From Streptomyces sp. YPW6 (GTDB lineage: Bacteria; Actinomycetota; Actinomycetes; Streptomycetales; Streptomycetaceae): a stretch of 64,000 nucleotides of DNA. The position numbers and the translations under genes are program-made. The stretch covers positions 1,516,001 through 1,580,000 of the forward strand of contig NZ_CP076457.1 in the NCBI RefSeq assembly GCF_018866325.1, written 5' to 3'. Shown here piece after piece: positions 16,364-25,386 of this stretch. Position 1 is the first letter of the stretch; each line of letters starts with the position of its first letter. The notes under the pieces were generated by a model that made no database searches, had not been told where the DNA came from, and was given only the letters and a program-made list of their open reading frames with translations.

Positions 16364-17365
16364 ATGCACCACGCTCTGTCCCGATTCGGCCGCCGGCGGA
16401 CCCTGCAGACGGGCGCCGCCCTCACGGTCGTGCTCGGGCTGCTCGCGTGGTGGCTCCTGCCCGACGGGGACGACGGGGCCCCGAGCGGCCCGCTCACGTT
16501 CTCCACGGGAGTGCCCAGCGGGGTCTACCAGCGGTACGGGGAGCGGCTCGAGGACGCACTGGCCAAGGACATGCCTCAGGTGTCCGTACGGCTGCGGATC
16601 AGCGAGGGCTCGCAGCAGAACCTCGCCCGGGTGGCGACGGGCGAGGCGGACTTCACCATCGCGACGGCCGACGCCGTGGCCACCTATCTGCGCGACGGCA
16701 GACCGGGGGCCCAGCGGCTGCGCGGCTGCGTCCGCCTGTACGACGACTACGTCCAACTGGTCGTGCCCCGGGACTCCGGCATCCGCAGCGCCTCCGATCT
16801 GCGGGGCAAGCGGGTGGGTGTGGGCCAGGAGGGCTCCGGAGTGCGGCTGGTCGCCGACCGGCTGCTCAAGGCGGCCGGGCTCGATCCGGCCGACGACATC
16901 ACCCCGGTGCCGGTGGGCATCGACACCATGCCCGTACGGCTGACGCAGGGCCAACTGGACGCGTTCTTCTGGTCGGGCGGCCTGCCGACGGCGGCCGTGC
17001 AGGAGCTGTCGGAGCGCTTCGACGTCCGACTGGTGCCGCTGGAGGCCGGCCTGGTCGCGAAGTTGCAGGCGGCGACCGGCCCGACCCGTTTCTACCGGTC
17101 GGCCATGATGCCCGCCGACGCCTATCCGGAGGCCCAGCAGGGCCAGTCGGTGCCCACGGTCGCCGTCCCCAATCTGCTCGTCACCACCGACCGCACGGAC
17201 GCGGCCATGACCGAGGCCTTCACCCGGACGGTGATCAACAGCCGGGACCGGATCGGACGTGAGGTCCACGCGGCGCAGCTGGTGGACCTGCGGACGGCGA
17301 TCTACACGGACCCGCTGGACGTGCACGAAGGAGCCAAGGCCTACTACCGCTCGGTGAAGCCGTGA
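16364..17365 (+). CDS. TAXI family TRAP-type solute-binding protein, membrane anchored
   Basis: A 333-residue periplasmic-type binding protein. An Arg-rich start is followed by a hydrophobic segment at about 14-33 that looks like an uncleaved anchor or signal. The TAXI signature begins at LTFSTGVPSGVYQRYGE, followed by GEADFTIATADA, LRGKRVGVGQEGSGVR and a DAFFWSGGLPT segment. TAXI proteins usually work with a fused DctQM permease and often bind glutamate or related acids. No permease gene lies in the window. The gene runs convergently into gluK with 48 bases between stops, so it may serve as a periplasmic sensor co-factor rather than for transport; that is inference. Confidence 0.85.
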   Translation: MHHALSRFGRRRTLQTGAALTVVLGLLAWWLLPDGDDGAPSGPLTFSTGVPSGVYQRYGERLEDALAKDMPQVSVRLRISEGSQQNLARVATGEADFTIATADAVATYLRDGRPGAQRLRGCVRLYDDYVQLVVPRDSGIRSASDLRGKRVGVGQEGSGVRLVADRLLKAAGLDPADDITPVPVGIDTMPVRLTQGQLDAFFWSGGLPTAAVQELSERFDVRLVPLEAGLVAKLQAATGPTRFYRSAMMPADAYPEAQQGQSVPTVAVPNLLVTTDRTDAAMTEAFTRTVINSRDRIGREVHAAQLVDLRTAIYTDPLDVHEGAKAYYRSVKP

Positions 17366-17413
17366 CCGTGCCTCGTGGACGGCGCGGGGCGCATGGGCCC
17401 GGAAGGTCCCGGC

Positions 17414-18808
17414 TCAGCCGCCCGGCCGTTCGCGGGGCAGCGAGACGGTGACCCGCAGGCCGTGCGGCGGGTGGTGCGCGTACGCGATCGAGCCGCCGCC
17501 CGCCGCGAGCAGCACCCGGGAGATGGAGAGGCCCAGGCCCGATCCGCTGACGTTCTGGTGGCGGGTGCTGCGCCAGAAGCGGTCCCCGACGCGTTCCAGC
17601 TCCGCTTCGCTGAGGCCGGGGCCCCGGTCGGCGACCACGACGGTCGCGGTCCGGGTGTCGGCAACGACGGTGACGGTGACGTCCTCCCCGGCCGGGGTGA
17701 ACTTCAGGGCGTTGTCGATCACCGCGTCCAGGGCGCTGGAGAGCGCCACGGGGTCGGCCCAGGCGGTGGCCGCCGGGGCGCCGAGCAGGGTGAACCGCAC
17801 GTCCTCCCGCTCCGCCATCGGCCGCCAGGAGGCGACCCGCTCGGCGGTGAGCGGGACGATGTCGATCAGCTGGAGGTCCGCTTCGGCGTGCTCGGCCAGC
17901 GCGAGGTCCAGGAGGTCGTCGAGGACCCGGGCCAGCCGCTTGCCCTCGGTGCGCACGGCCGCGACCTCCTCGTTGCCCTCGGGCAGCTCCAGGGCGAGGA
18001 GCTCGATGCGCAGCAGCAGGGCGGCCAGCGGGTTGCGCAGCTGGTGCGAGGCGTCGGCGACGAACGCGCGCTGCTGCTCCAGCACGTCCTCGACGTTGTC
18101 CGCCATCTCGTTGAAGGAGCGGGCCAGGTGCCGGAGTTCCGGCGGCCCGGCGGAGGCCGCGACACGGGAGCGCATCCGGCCTCCGGCGATGTCGCGGGTG
18201 GCCGCGTCCAGGGTCCGTACGGGCAGCAGGACCCAGCCGGTGAGCCGGACCGCGGCGCCGACCGCCACCAGCAGGGCCAGTGCCTCGCCGAGGCCGATGA
18301 GCAGCCAGGTCCGCAGGATGCGGGACCGCATCTCGCCGGTGGGCGAGTCGATGACGACCACGGCGACCACGTCGCCGTCGCGCACCACGGGCGAGGCGAC
18401 GACGACCCGCCCGTCGCGCCAGGGCCAGACCTGGGGCGGGTCGTGCGAGCGGCGGCCGAGCAGCGCCTCGTCGAAGGCCGTGCGTCCCTCCCCCTCGGCG
18501 GGCAGGGTCCAGTCCCGGGGCGCCTTGGCCAGGGCCCGGTCGTCCTGGAAGAAGACGCCGACCCGGATGTCGTACACCGAGGCGTAGACCTCCAGGTCGG
18601 TCTGGAGGGTGCGGCGGCGCTCGTCGCCGTCCGGGGAGGCGTCGGTGATGGCCTGGGCCAGGGCGGCGAACCGCGCGGTGTCGTCGATCCGGTCGATGAC
18701 GAGGCGCTGCTGCTCGGCGGCGGCCATGCTGATCGCGAGCGGGAAGCCGAGGGTGACCAGGACCGCGGCCATCAGGACGATGAGCAGCGGGAGGAGGCGG
18801 GAGCGCAC
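17414..18808 (-). CDS. gluK: sensor histidine kinase GluK
   Basis: Membrane histidine kinase of 464 residues. Transmembrane segments lie at about 5-28 and 165-190, enclosing an extracellular sensor of about 135 residues, then HAMP (about 190-245). The phosphoacceptor box is DASHQLRNPLAALLL; the ATPase has DNALKF, DRGPGLS and GSGLGLSIS. GTG start at 18808. It lies 20 bases after gluR in one operon and back-to-back with the gluABCD importer; in S. coelicolor a system in this position (GluR-GluK) senses glutamate and controls glu uptake. The name rests on that synteny. The extracellular domain has no motif I recognise as a ligand site. Confidence 0.82.
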   Translation of the reverse strand: MRSRLLPLLIVLMAAVLVTLGFPLAISMAAAEQQRLVIDRIDDTARFAALAQAITDASPDGDERRRTLQTDLEVYASVYDIRVGVFFQDDRALAKAPRDWTLPAEGEGRTAFDEALLGRRSHDPPQVWPWRDGRVVVASPVVRDGDVVAVVVIDSPTGEMRSRILRTWLLIGLGEALALLVAVGAAVRLTGWVLLPVRTLDAATRDIAGGRMRSRVAASAGPPELRHLARSFNEMADNVEDVLEQQRAFVADASHQLRNPLAALLLRIELLALELPEGNEEVAAVRTEGKRLARVLDDLLDLALAEHAEADLQLIDIVPLTAERVASWRPMAEREDVRFTLLGAPAATAWADPVALSSALDAVIDNALKFTPAGEDVTVTVVADTRTATVVVADRGPGLSEAELERVGDRFWRSTRHQNVSGSGLGLSISRVLLAAGGGSIAYAHHPPHGLRVTVSLPRERPGG

Positions 18809-18828
18809 CGGGGATTCGTACCCGCCGG

Positions 18829-19521
18829 TTACGCGGACGGCGCGACGAGCCGGTAGCCGACCCCCCGCACGGTCTCGATCAGGGTGGGCAGGCGCAGCTT
18901 GGAACGCAGGGAGGCGACGTGTACTTCCAGGGTGCGGCCGGTCCCCTCCCAGCTGGTGCGCCAGACCTCGCTGATGATCTGCTCACGGCGGAAGACGACG
19001 CCGGGGCGCTGGGCGAGGAGGGCCAGCAGGTCGAACTCCTTGCGGGTGAGCTGGACTTCATCGCCGTCGACGCTGACCCGTCGGGTCGGCAGCTCGATGG
19101 CGACCGCTCCGAGGCGCAGGGCGGCGACGGGGGTGGGCGCGGTGTCCTCGACGCCGGAGGCGCGCCGGGCGACCGCGTGGATACGGGCGAGCAGCTCGCC
19201 GGTGTCGTACGGCTTGGTGACGTAGTCGTCGGCGCCGAGGTTGAGGCCGTGGATGCGCGAGCGCACGTCGGCGCGGGCGGTCACCATGATCACGGGGGTG
19301 GCGGTGCGCTTGCGGATCTTGCCGCAGACCTCGTAGCCGTCCTGGTCGGGCAGGCCGAGGTCGAGGAGGATCACCCCGAAGGGCTCCTTCTCCGCGGGCA
19401 GCAGCGAGCGCAGGGCCTCCTCGCCGTTGCGGGCGTGCACGACCTGGAATCCGTGCCGGGCGAGCACGGCGGACAGGGCCGCCGCGACATGGTCGTCGTC
19501 CTCGACGAGCAGCAGTCTCAT
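18829..19521 (-). CDS. gluR: OmpR-family response regulator GluR
   Basis: A 230-residue response regulator: receiver domain at 1-115 with acidic DDD near 8, phospho-Asp in LLDLGLPDQDG, Thr in MVTARAD and Lys in YVTKPYD; C-terminal winged helix ending in the typical IETVRGVGYRL. The ATG at 19521 has GGGAGG 6 bases upstream; a longer in-frame start at 19596 is unlikely. It is the first gene of the gluRK operon, transcribed away from gluA, and probably binds the shared intergenic region. Confidence 0.87.
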   Translation of the reverse strand: MRLLLVEDDDHVAAALSAVLARHGFQVVHARNGEEALRSLLPAEKEPFGVILLDLGLPDQDGYEVCGKIRKRTATPVIMVTARADVRSRIHGLNLGADDYVTKPYDTGELLARIHAVARRASGVEDTAPTPVAALRLGAVAIELPTRRVSVDGDEVQLTRKEFDLLALLAQRPGVVFRREQIISEVWRTSWEGTGRTLEVHVASLRSKLRLPTLIETVRGVGYRLVAPSA

Positions 19522-19911
19522 GACCCTCCTCCCTCCGTCTCTCCCGGGGCCGTCCGGCTCCTCGGGCTCATGCGTGCAACCGTCGCACGGTGTCACCGGG
19601 TGTGATCACGCGTTTCGCCCCGGTTCGCCCGGAAGACCCGTGCCGTGATCTTCCGTTCATCGACGCTTCGCGTCGACCTCGCTCAAGGCATCCACGCCGA
19701 TGAACGGCACACCAGTCAAGAGCCTGCCGGTTACAGCGGGGTTTCCGTTATGCACCCGGTACGCCCCGGGGCGGCGCGGGGCGTCCTGTTCACGCGGAGT
19801 GTCCGGTTGCCGCCGGATCGTTATGCTCAATTTCCGCTCAGATGTAATGACGTTGGTCGCACTGCGTCATTAGGGTCCTTGTTCAACCGAGGAGGACGGA
19901 GCAAGAAGCCG
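19522..19911. promoter_or_regulatory. gluR-gluA divergent control region with three inverted repeats
   Basis: 390 bases between divergent operons. I see (a) CCGTTCATCG at 19653-19662 matched by CGATGAACGG at 19698-19707; (b) a 7-bp hairpin TCGACGC-TTC-GCGTCGA at 19660-19676 inside that span; (c) TAATGACG at 19845-19852 matched by CGTCATTA at 19865-19872, 40 bases before the gluA start. Item (c) is the best operator candidate for GluR at gluA. The gluA ribosome site (GAGGAGGACGGAG) follows. Confidence 0.6.
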
Positions 19912-20697
19912 ATGAGCGGAGTTTCAGTGACCAAGGCCGCCGAGGATGCCGCGCCCGCGGCGAACGACCTGGTCGTACTGAGCAACGTCAACAAGCACTT
20001 CGGCGCGCTGCATGTGCTCCAGGACATCGACCTGACCATCGCCCGTGGCGAGGTCGTGGTCGTCATCGGGCCTTCCGGGTCCGGCAAGTCCACGCTGTGC
20101 CGCACGATCAACCGCTTGGAGACGGTCGATTCGGGAGCGATCTCGATCGACGGAAAGCCGCTGCCCCAGGAGGGCAAGGAGCTGGCCAGGCTGCGTGCCG
20201 ACGTGGGCATGGTCTTCCAGTCGTTCAATCTCTTCGCACACAAGACGGTGCTGGAGAACGTCATGCTGGGCCAGGTCAAGGTCCGCAAGGCCGACAAGAA
20301 GGCCGCGGAGGAGAAGGCCCGGACCCTGCTCGACCGGGTGGGCGTCGGCGTACAGGCCGACAAGTACCCGGCGCAACTCTCCGGCGGTCAGCAGCAACGC
20401 GTCGCGATCGCACGGGCGTTGGCGATGGACCCGAAGGTCATGCTCTTCGACGAGCCCACGTCGGCGCTCGACCCGGAGATGATCAACGAGGTCCTCGAAG
20501 TCATGCAGCAGCTGGCCAGGGACGGGATGACGATGATCGTCGTCACCCATGAGATGGGCTTCGCCCGTTCCGCCGCCAACCGCGTCGTGTTCATGGCGGA
20601 CGGGAAGATCGTCGAAGAGGCGACGCCCGAACAGTTCTTCAGCAACCCGCGCAGCGACCGGGCCAAGGACTTCCTGTCGAAGATCCTTCACCACTGA
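19912..20697 (+). CDS. gluA: glutamate ABC transporter ATP-binding protein
   Basis: A 261-residue ABC ATPase: Walker [11 protein letters not shown]-loop MVFQSFNLF, signature [15 protein letters not shown], Walker [14 protein letters not shown] and switch His in VVTHEMG. This is the PAAT (polar amino acid) subgroup. ATG at 19912 with GGAG 10 bases upstream; a GTG five codons later is the alternative. It is the first gene of gluABCD and would power glutamate uptake with GluC and GluD. Confidence 0.93.
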   Translation: MSGVSVTKAAEDAAPAANDLVVLSNVNKHFGALHVLQDIDLTIARGEVVVVIGPSGSGKSTLCRTINRLETVDSGAISIDGKPLPQEGKELARLRADVGMVFQSFNLFAHKTVLENVMLGQVKVRKADKKAAEEKARTLLDRVGVGVQADKYPAQLSGGQQQRVAIARALAMDPKVMLFDEPTSALDPEMINEVLEVMQQLARDGMTMIVVTHEMGFARSAANRVVFMADGKIVEEATPEQFFSNPRSDRAKDFLSKILHH

Positions 20698-20730
20698 CGA
20701 CAACGACCTCACGACCTAAGGATTGTTCAC

Positions 20731-21654
20731 ATGAAGCTCCGCAAGTCCGCCGCCGTGGCGGCCATCGCCGTCCTCGCCCTGACCGCGACCGCGTGCGGTG
20801 GCAAGGAGGGTTCCGCCGGTGACAAGCCGGGCGGTACCCAGCCGGGCGCCTCCGGCGCCCCCGAGCTGCCCACGTACACCGCGGCCGAGAACGTCGCCCT
20901 CGACTCCCCGGTCTTCAAGAAGGCCAAGGAGCGCGGGAAGCTCATCATCGGCGCCAAGGCCGACCAGCCGTACCTCGGCTTCGAGGACCAGTCGACCAAG
21001 GAGCGTTCGGGCTTCGACATCGAGATCGCCAAGATGATCGCGGCCGACCTGGGCTTCTCGGAGAAGCAGATCGAGTGGAAGACCGTCGACTCCGGCGTCC
21101 GTGAGACGGCCATCTCCAAGGGCCAGGTCGACTACTACGTCGGCACCTACACGATCAACGACGAGCGCAAGAAGCAGGTCGGCTTCGCCGGGCCGTACTA
21201 CAAGGCCGGCGCGGACCTCCTGGTGCGCAAGGACGACACGTCGATCACCGGCAAGGAGTCGGTGAAGGGCAAGAAGGTCTGCTCGATCGTCGGCTCCACG
21301 CCGCTGCAGGAGATCAAGAAGCCGGAGTACGGCGCGAGCGTCGTCGAGCTGGCCAAGTACTCCGACTGCGTGCAGCAGCTGCTGACCAAGCAGGTCGACG
21401 CCGTCACGACCGACGACTCGATCCTCAAGGGCTACGCCGCCGCCAACAAGGGCAAGCTCTCGGTCGTCGGCAAGCCGTTCACCGACGAGCCCTACGGCGT
21501 CGGCCTGGACAAGGACGACAAGGTGCTCCGCGAGGCCATCAGCACGTCGCTGGAGGACCGCGTGAAGGACGGCACGTACAAGAAGATCTACGAGGCCACC
21601 CTCGGCCTGTCCGGCTCGGACTACGTCGACCCGCCGGCCATCGAGCGTTACTGA
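20731..21654 (+). CDS. gluB: glutamate ABC transporter substrate-binding lipoprotein
   Basis: A 307-residue family 3 extracellular binding protein. The signal peptide ends in ALTATAC with lipid-acceptor Cys22, followed by a Gly/Ser/Pro linker. The binding domain begins near KLIIGAKADQPYLGFED, with GFDIEIAKMIAADLG and the DYYVGTYTINDERKK motif typical of glutamate/aspartate binders. ATG at 20731, AAGGA 8 bases upstream, 33 bases after gluA. A 192-base gap with small hairpins separates it from gluC, fitting higher expression of the binding protein than of the permeases. Confidence 0.93.
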   Translation: MKLRKSAAVAAIAVLALTATACGGKEGSAGDKPGGTQPGASGAPELPTYTAAENVALDSPVFKKAKERGKLIIGAKADQPYLGFEDQSTKERSGFDIEIAKMIAADLGFSEKQIEWKTVDSGVRETAISKGQVDYYVGTYTINDERKKQVGFAGPYYKAGADLLVRKDDTSITGKESVKGKKVCSIVGSTPLQEIKKPEYGASVVELAKYSDCVQQLLTKQVDAVTTDDSILKGYAAANKGKLSVVGKPFTDEPYGVGLDKDDKVLREAISTSLEDRVKDGTYKKIYEATLGLSGSDYVDPPAIERY

Positions 21655-21687
21655 CGCCCTCGGGCGCCCGGCACCGTCGGGCGCCCC

Positions 21688-21703
21688 GGCACCTGCCGGT
21701 GCC
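21688..21703 (+). terminator. small hairpin in the gluB-gluC gap, possible attenuator
   Basis: GGCACC-TGCC-GGTGCC hairpin within a GC-rich 192-base spacer with other overlapping inverted repeats of GGGCGCC type. It may stabilise the gluAB part of the transcript or reduce read-through into gluCD. Weak on its own. Confidence 0.4.
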
Positions 21704-21846
21704 CGGGCTCCGACACCCGTCACGACGCCCGCGAGTGACCCAGGCGTCCCGTACGCCACCGCCGCACCCCTCTCCCCGGGGGCGGCGGTCGTACGGGGCG
21801 CTCCTTCCCCTGCCCCGATGCCGATGACCGCCGACGCGGAGACCTC

Positions 21847-22494
21847 ATGAACGTACTGCTCGACAATTTCCCAGCGTTCCGCGACGGCTTCATAGGAACT
21901 GTGTCGATCACCGCCGTCAGCTCGCTCATCGCCCTGGTTCTCGGTGTCGTCGTCGCCGGATTCCGCGTCTCGCCGGTGCCGCCGCTGCGGTACTTCGGCA
22001 CCGCGTGGGTCACGCTGATGCGCAACACCCCGCTGACGCTGCTCTTCCTGATCTTCTTCTTCGTCGTACCGGAGATCCTCTTCCCGGGGATGAGCCCGTT
22101 CGTCCTCGGCTCCCTGGCCCTCGGTTTCTACACCTCGTCCTTCGTCTGCGAGGCGGTGCGCTCCGGCATCAACACCGTGCCGCTGGGCCAGGCGGAGGCC
22201 GCGCGCTCGATCGGCATGACGTTCGCCCAGACCCTGCAGATCGTGGTGCTCCCCCAGGCAACCCGGACCGTGATCCCGCCGCTGAGCAGCATCTTCATCG
22301 CGCTGACGAAGAACTCCGCGATCGCCGGCGCCTTCAGCAACGCCGAGCTGTTCGGCTGGCAGAAGCTCATGAGCGACAAGGGCTACGACATCGTCCCCGT
22401 CTTCATCTGGGTCGCCATCGGGTACCTGATCATCACCTTTACCATCAGCGGCCTCTTCCGGCTGCTGGAGCGTCGCATGGAGGTCGCCCGATGA
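21847..22494 (+). CDS. gluC: glutamate ABC transporter permease
   Basis: A 215-residue inner-membrane permease of the HisMQ type with about five transmembrane helices. The EAA loop reads EAARSIGMTFAQTLQIVVLPQA (about residues 115-136). ATG at 21847 with GGAG five bases upstream. The stop overlaps the gluD start (ATGA), so the two permeases are translationally coupled and probably form a heterodimer. Confidence 0.93.
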   Translation: MNVLLDNFPAFRDGFIGTVSITAVSSLIALVLGVVVAGFRVSPVPPLRYFGTAWVTLMRNTPLTLLFLIFFFVVPEILFPGMSPFVLGSLALGFYTSSFVCEAVRSGINTVPLGQAEAARSIGMTFAQTLQIVVLPQATRTVIPPLSSIFIALTKNSAIAGAFSNAELFGWQKLMSDKGYDIVPVFIWVAIGYLIITFTISGLFRLLERRMEVAR

Positions 22495-23432
22495 GCGCCA
22501 GCGTTCTCTACGACGCCCCGGGCCCCAAGGCCGTCGTCCGCAACCGGATCTACGCCGTCGTCGGCAGCCTCGCCATCGTGGCGCTGATCGCCGTCAGCAT
22601 CGTGCGGCTGGCCGACAAGGGTCATCTGGCCCCGGAGATGTGGGACATCTTCAACTACGCGGGCATCCGGCAGAACATCGCCGACGCGGTCCTCGCGACC
22701 CTCAAGGCGTTCGGCCTCGCCGCGGTCGGCTCGCTGGTCCTCGGCGTGCTCCTGGCGGTGGGCCGGCTCTCCGACCACAAGCCGATCCGCTGGGCGGCGA
22801 CCACCTTCATCGAGCTGTTCCGCTCGCTGCCGCTGCTGATCACCATCTACGCGATCTGGGTCGGCTTCCTCACCGACTACTCGATGTGGGCGCTGGCGGC
22901 GGGCCTCTCGGTCTACAACGGCTGTGTCCAGGCCGAGGTGCTGCGGGCCGGCATCAACTCGGTGCCCAAGGGCCAGAGCGAGGCCGCGTACGCCCTCGGC
23001 ATGAGCAAGACCCAGGTCATGACGACCGTCCTCATGCCGCAGGCGATCCGGTCGATGCTGCCGACGATCATCAGCCAGCTCGTGGTGACGCTGAAGGACA
23101 CCTCGCTGGGCTTCATCATCCTGTACCCGGAGCTGCTCCAGACCGCGCGTCTGATCGCCTCCAACACCCAGGTGAACGGCCAGTACCCGTACGTCTCGAC
23201 GATCACCGTCATCGGCACGATCTACATCACGATGTGCCTGCTCCTCTCGGCGCTGGCGACGTGGATCGAGAAGCGCGGCCGCCGGGCCAAGACCGGCATC
23301 AAGGTGGCGCCGGGCGCCCAGACCGCCGACATCCCCGCGGCGGAGGCCGTACCCGGCCCCGAGGCAGGGGGCGCACAGGGCGCGGGCCCGACCGGCGATG
23401 GTGCCGCTGAGGCCGGAGTGACGAAGGACTGA
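22491..23432 (+). CDS. gluD: glutamate ABC transporter permease
   Basis: A 313-residue permease, about 90 residues longer than GluC because of an N-terminal cytoplasmic segment and a polar C-terminal tail of about 50 residues rich in Ala, Gly and Pro. HisMQ signature: EAAYALGMSKTQVMTTVLMP. ATG at 22491 overlaps the gluC stop. Last gene of the operon, followed by a hairpin terminator. Confidence 0.92.
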   Translation: MSASVLYDAPGPKAVVRNRIYAVVGSLAIVALIAVSIVRLADKGHLAPEMWDIFNYAGIRQNIADAVLATLKAFGLAAVGSLVLGVLLAVGRLSDHKPIRWAATTFIELFRSLPLLITIYAIWVGFLTDYSMWALAAGLSVYNGCVQAEVLRAGINSVPKGQSEAAYALGMSKTQVMTTVLMPQAIRSMLPTIISQLVVTLKDTSLGFIILYPELLQTARLIASNTQVNGQYPYVSTITVIGTIYITMCLLLSALATWIEKRGRRAKTGIKVAPGAQTADIPAAEAVPGPEAGGAQGAGPTGDGAAEAGVTKD

Positions 23433-23472
23433 CCGCCCCGGGGCCCTGCCGCCCCTCCCGGACAGGAGCATT

Positions 23473-23502
23473 CGAGGCAGCGGCGCACGCGTCGCTGCCT
23501 CG
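23473..23502 (+). terminator. terminator of gluABCD
   Basis: 10-bp perfect stem CGAGGCAGCG/CGCTGCCTCG with a 10-base GC-rich loop, 40 bases after the gluD stop. Confidence 0.8.
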
Positions 23503-23608
23503 GTCACTTGACGCAAGCACCACCAGTGGGTTGCATACGTTCTGTGATCACGCACCCGGCTACCTCTGCCGCTTTCCGCATGACCGTACGGGCCGGAGGG
23601 TACGCGCC

Positions 23609-25363
23609 GTGGACCCGGTGATCGTCGTCGGCGCCGGGCCCGTCGGCCTGACGCTGTCGCTGGCCCTCGCCGCCCAGGGCGTCCCCTCGGTGCTCCTCGA
23701 CGAGGGCTCCGGCACGGAGGAACCCCGGCCCGCCCGCACGGTCGTGCTGCGCGAGGACACCGCCGACCTGGTCGGCCGCCTCGGCTGCCGGGAGCTGGAC
23801 CGGGTCGGGCTGCGCTGGACGGGCTGGCGTTCGATGCGCCGGAAGCAGTTGGTCCGGGAGATGCCGCTGAGCGGTGGCCGGCCGGACGAGGGCGGCGAGC
23901 CGGTCCCCGGGCTCCTCCCCTCGCCGCTGCACCTGCCGCAGCACGAGCTGAGCGCGGCGCTGCGTGCGGCGGTGGACAAGGAAGCACGCATCCGGCTCGT
24001 GCCGATGAGCCGGATCGACACGCTGGAGCAGGACCGCGACGGCATCACCGTGCACACCCGGGAGCCGGGATCGACCTGGTGGCGCGGGAGCTACCTGGTC
24101 GGCTGCGACGGCGCCCGGTCGACCGTGCGCAAGCTGCTGGACATCCGGTTCCCGGGCCGTACGGCGGTGGAACGGCATGCCGTGGCCGCTCTGCGGGCCG
24201 AACTGCCCTGGCCCGGCCAGGCCGTGTCGCACCGGCAGCCACCCTGGCGGACCGGTGGACCGGAGGTCTCCGCCCGGCCTCTGCCGAACGGCGTCTGGCG
24301 GCTGGACTGGCTGCTGCCGCCGCGCGGCGAACTGGTCACCCCCGAAGCGGTGATCACCCAGATCCGGGACACGCTGGCCGGCTGGTGCGGCGAGACCCCG
24401 GCGTACGACCTGCTGGACACCGGGGTCCACACGCTCCACCACCGGCTCGCCCGGCGTTGGCGCAAGCAGCGCGCGTTCCTGGCCGGAGACGCGGCGCACC
24501 TGCTGGGCGCGCTGGGCACGCAGGGTCTCGACGAGGGCATCCGGGACGCCGAGAACCTGGCCTGGAAGCTGGCCCACGTCTGGCACCACGGCCCGGCCGA
24601 GCAGCTGCTCGACAGCTACCAGGCGGAGCGGAGGGCCGCGGTGGCCGCCCGGTTGCGCGCCGCCGATCAGTCGCTGCCGATACTGCGCGGCGGAGGCGGC
24701 CTGCGGGCCCTGGTCCCGGGCTCCGCACGCGGTCACGACACCCTGCTCGCCGACGGCCATCTGGGCCGCGGAGCACTGGGTGCGCCCCCTTCGTACTCGC
24801 ACTCCCCGCTTTCACCGCCGCACACGGAGGCGCACACCGTTGTCGGTACGCCCCCCGGTGCGCCGGTCGCCGATGTGACGGTGACCGCGCCGGACGGTAC
24901 GACGACCCGGCTGCGGGAGCGGCTCGGGCAGGGCCATCCGCTGGTGGTCCTGGTCGCACCGGGAACCGGCGTCTGGGACCGGCGGCACTGGCAGACCGCG
25001 GGCGTCATGCCCCGCCTCTCGGACGCCGTGGCGGCGCTCCCCGGTACGACGGAGCTGCTGGTCACCGAAAGCTACCCGGGGGCGTCGGCCCATACCGTCC
25101 TGCTGGTGAGGCCGGACGGGCATCTGGTGGCGGCCTTCGGCGGCGTACGGCCGGCCGAGCTGTTCACCGCGGCGCGGGCCGCGCTGGGCGGCGCGCCTCG
25201 CGGTGGGCGGGAGCACACGGCGGAGGAGGACGGGGAGGGCGAGGGCGAGGGCGAGGGCGAGGGCCTGGAGAGCGCGGGCCGGGAGAGCGCCGACCGCGAG
25301 AGCAGGGGCGAGAAGCGGCCCCGGGCGGGGGTTCACGCCGAGGGGACCGCCGGGCACCGCTGA
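23609..25363 (+). CDS. FAD-dependent aromatic-type monooxygenase
   Basis: A 584-residue flavoprotein hydroxylase of the PheA/TfdB class. The Rossmann motif VVGAGPVGLTLSLALA begins at residue 5, the DG motif is VGCDGARSTVRK, and the FAD-ribityl GD motif is FLAGDAAHLLGALGTQGLDE. A thioredoxin-like C-terminal domain follows (about 400-530). The last 50 residues are polar and include five EG pairs encoded by five exact GAGGGC units. GTG start at 23609 with GGAGG 9 bases upstream. The substrate is unknown; the gene stands alone between the glu operon and the sulfur operon. Some family members make polyketides or antibiotics, but no cluster is present here. Confidence 0.87.
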   Translation: MDPVIVVGAGPVGLTLSLALAAQGVPSVLLDEGSGTEEPRPARTVVLREDTADLVGRLGCRELDRVGLRWTGWRSMRRKQLVREMPLSGGRPDEGGEPVPGLLPSPLHLPQHELSAALRAAVDKEARIRLVPMSRIDTLEQDRDGITVHTREPGSTWWRGSYLVGCDGARSTVRKLLDIRFPGRTAVERHAVAALRAELPWPGQAVSHRQPPWRTGGPEVSARPLPNGVWRLDWLLPPRGELVTPEAVITQIRDTLAGWCGETPAYDLLDTGVHTLHHRLARRWRKQRAFLAGDAAHLLGALGTQGLDEGIRDAENLAWKLAHVWHHGPAEQLLDSYQAERRAAVAARLRAADQSLPILRGGGGLRALVPGSARGHDTLLADGHLGRGALGAPPSYSHSPLSPPHTEAHTVVGTPPGAPVADVTVTAPDGTTTRLRERLGQGHPLVVLVAPGTGVWDRRHWQTAGVMPRLSDAVAALPGTTELLVTESYPGASAHTVLLVRPDGHLVAAFGGVRPAELFTAARAALGGAPRGGREHTAEEDGEGEGEGEGEGLESAGRESADRESRGEKRPRAGVHAEGTAGHR

Positions 25364-25386
25364 AGGCTGGCCCGCCGTCCACCACC

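Noticed and set aside
13786..17262. 1158-codon forward frame over the LigB-like and miaB genes
   Set aside because: GC-rich shadow; low-complexity Gly/Ala/Val composition and no motifs, while miaB on the other strand is certain.
14303..17326. 1007-codon minus-strand frame spanning miaB and the TAXI gene
   Set aside because: Out of frame with miaB and Arg/Pro-rich; a frame artefact of high GC.
17414..19521. a different known two-component pair also linked to secondary metabolism in this part of the S. coelicolor chromosome
   Set aside because: The adjacent divergent glu importer favours GluR-GluK; sequence alone cannot fully exclude the other assignment.
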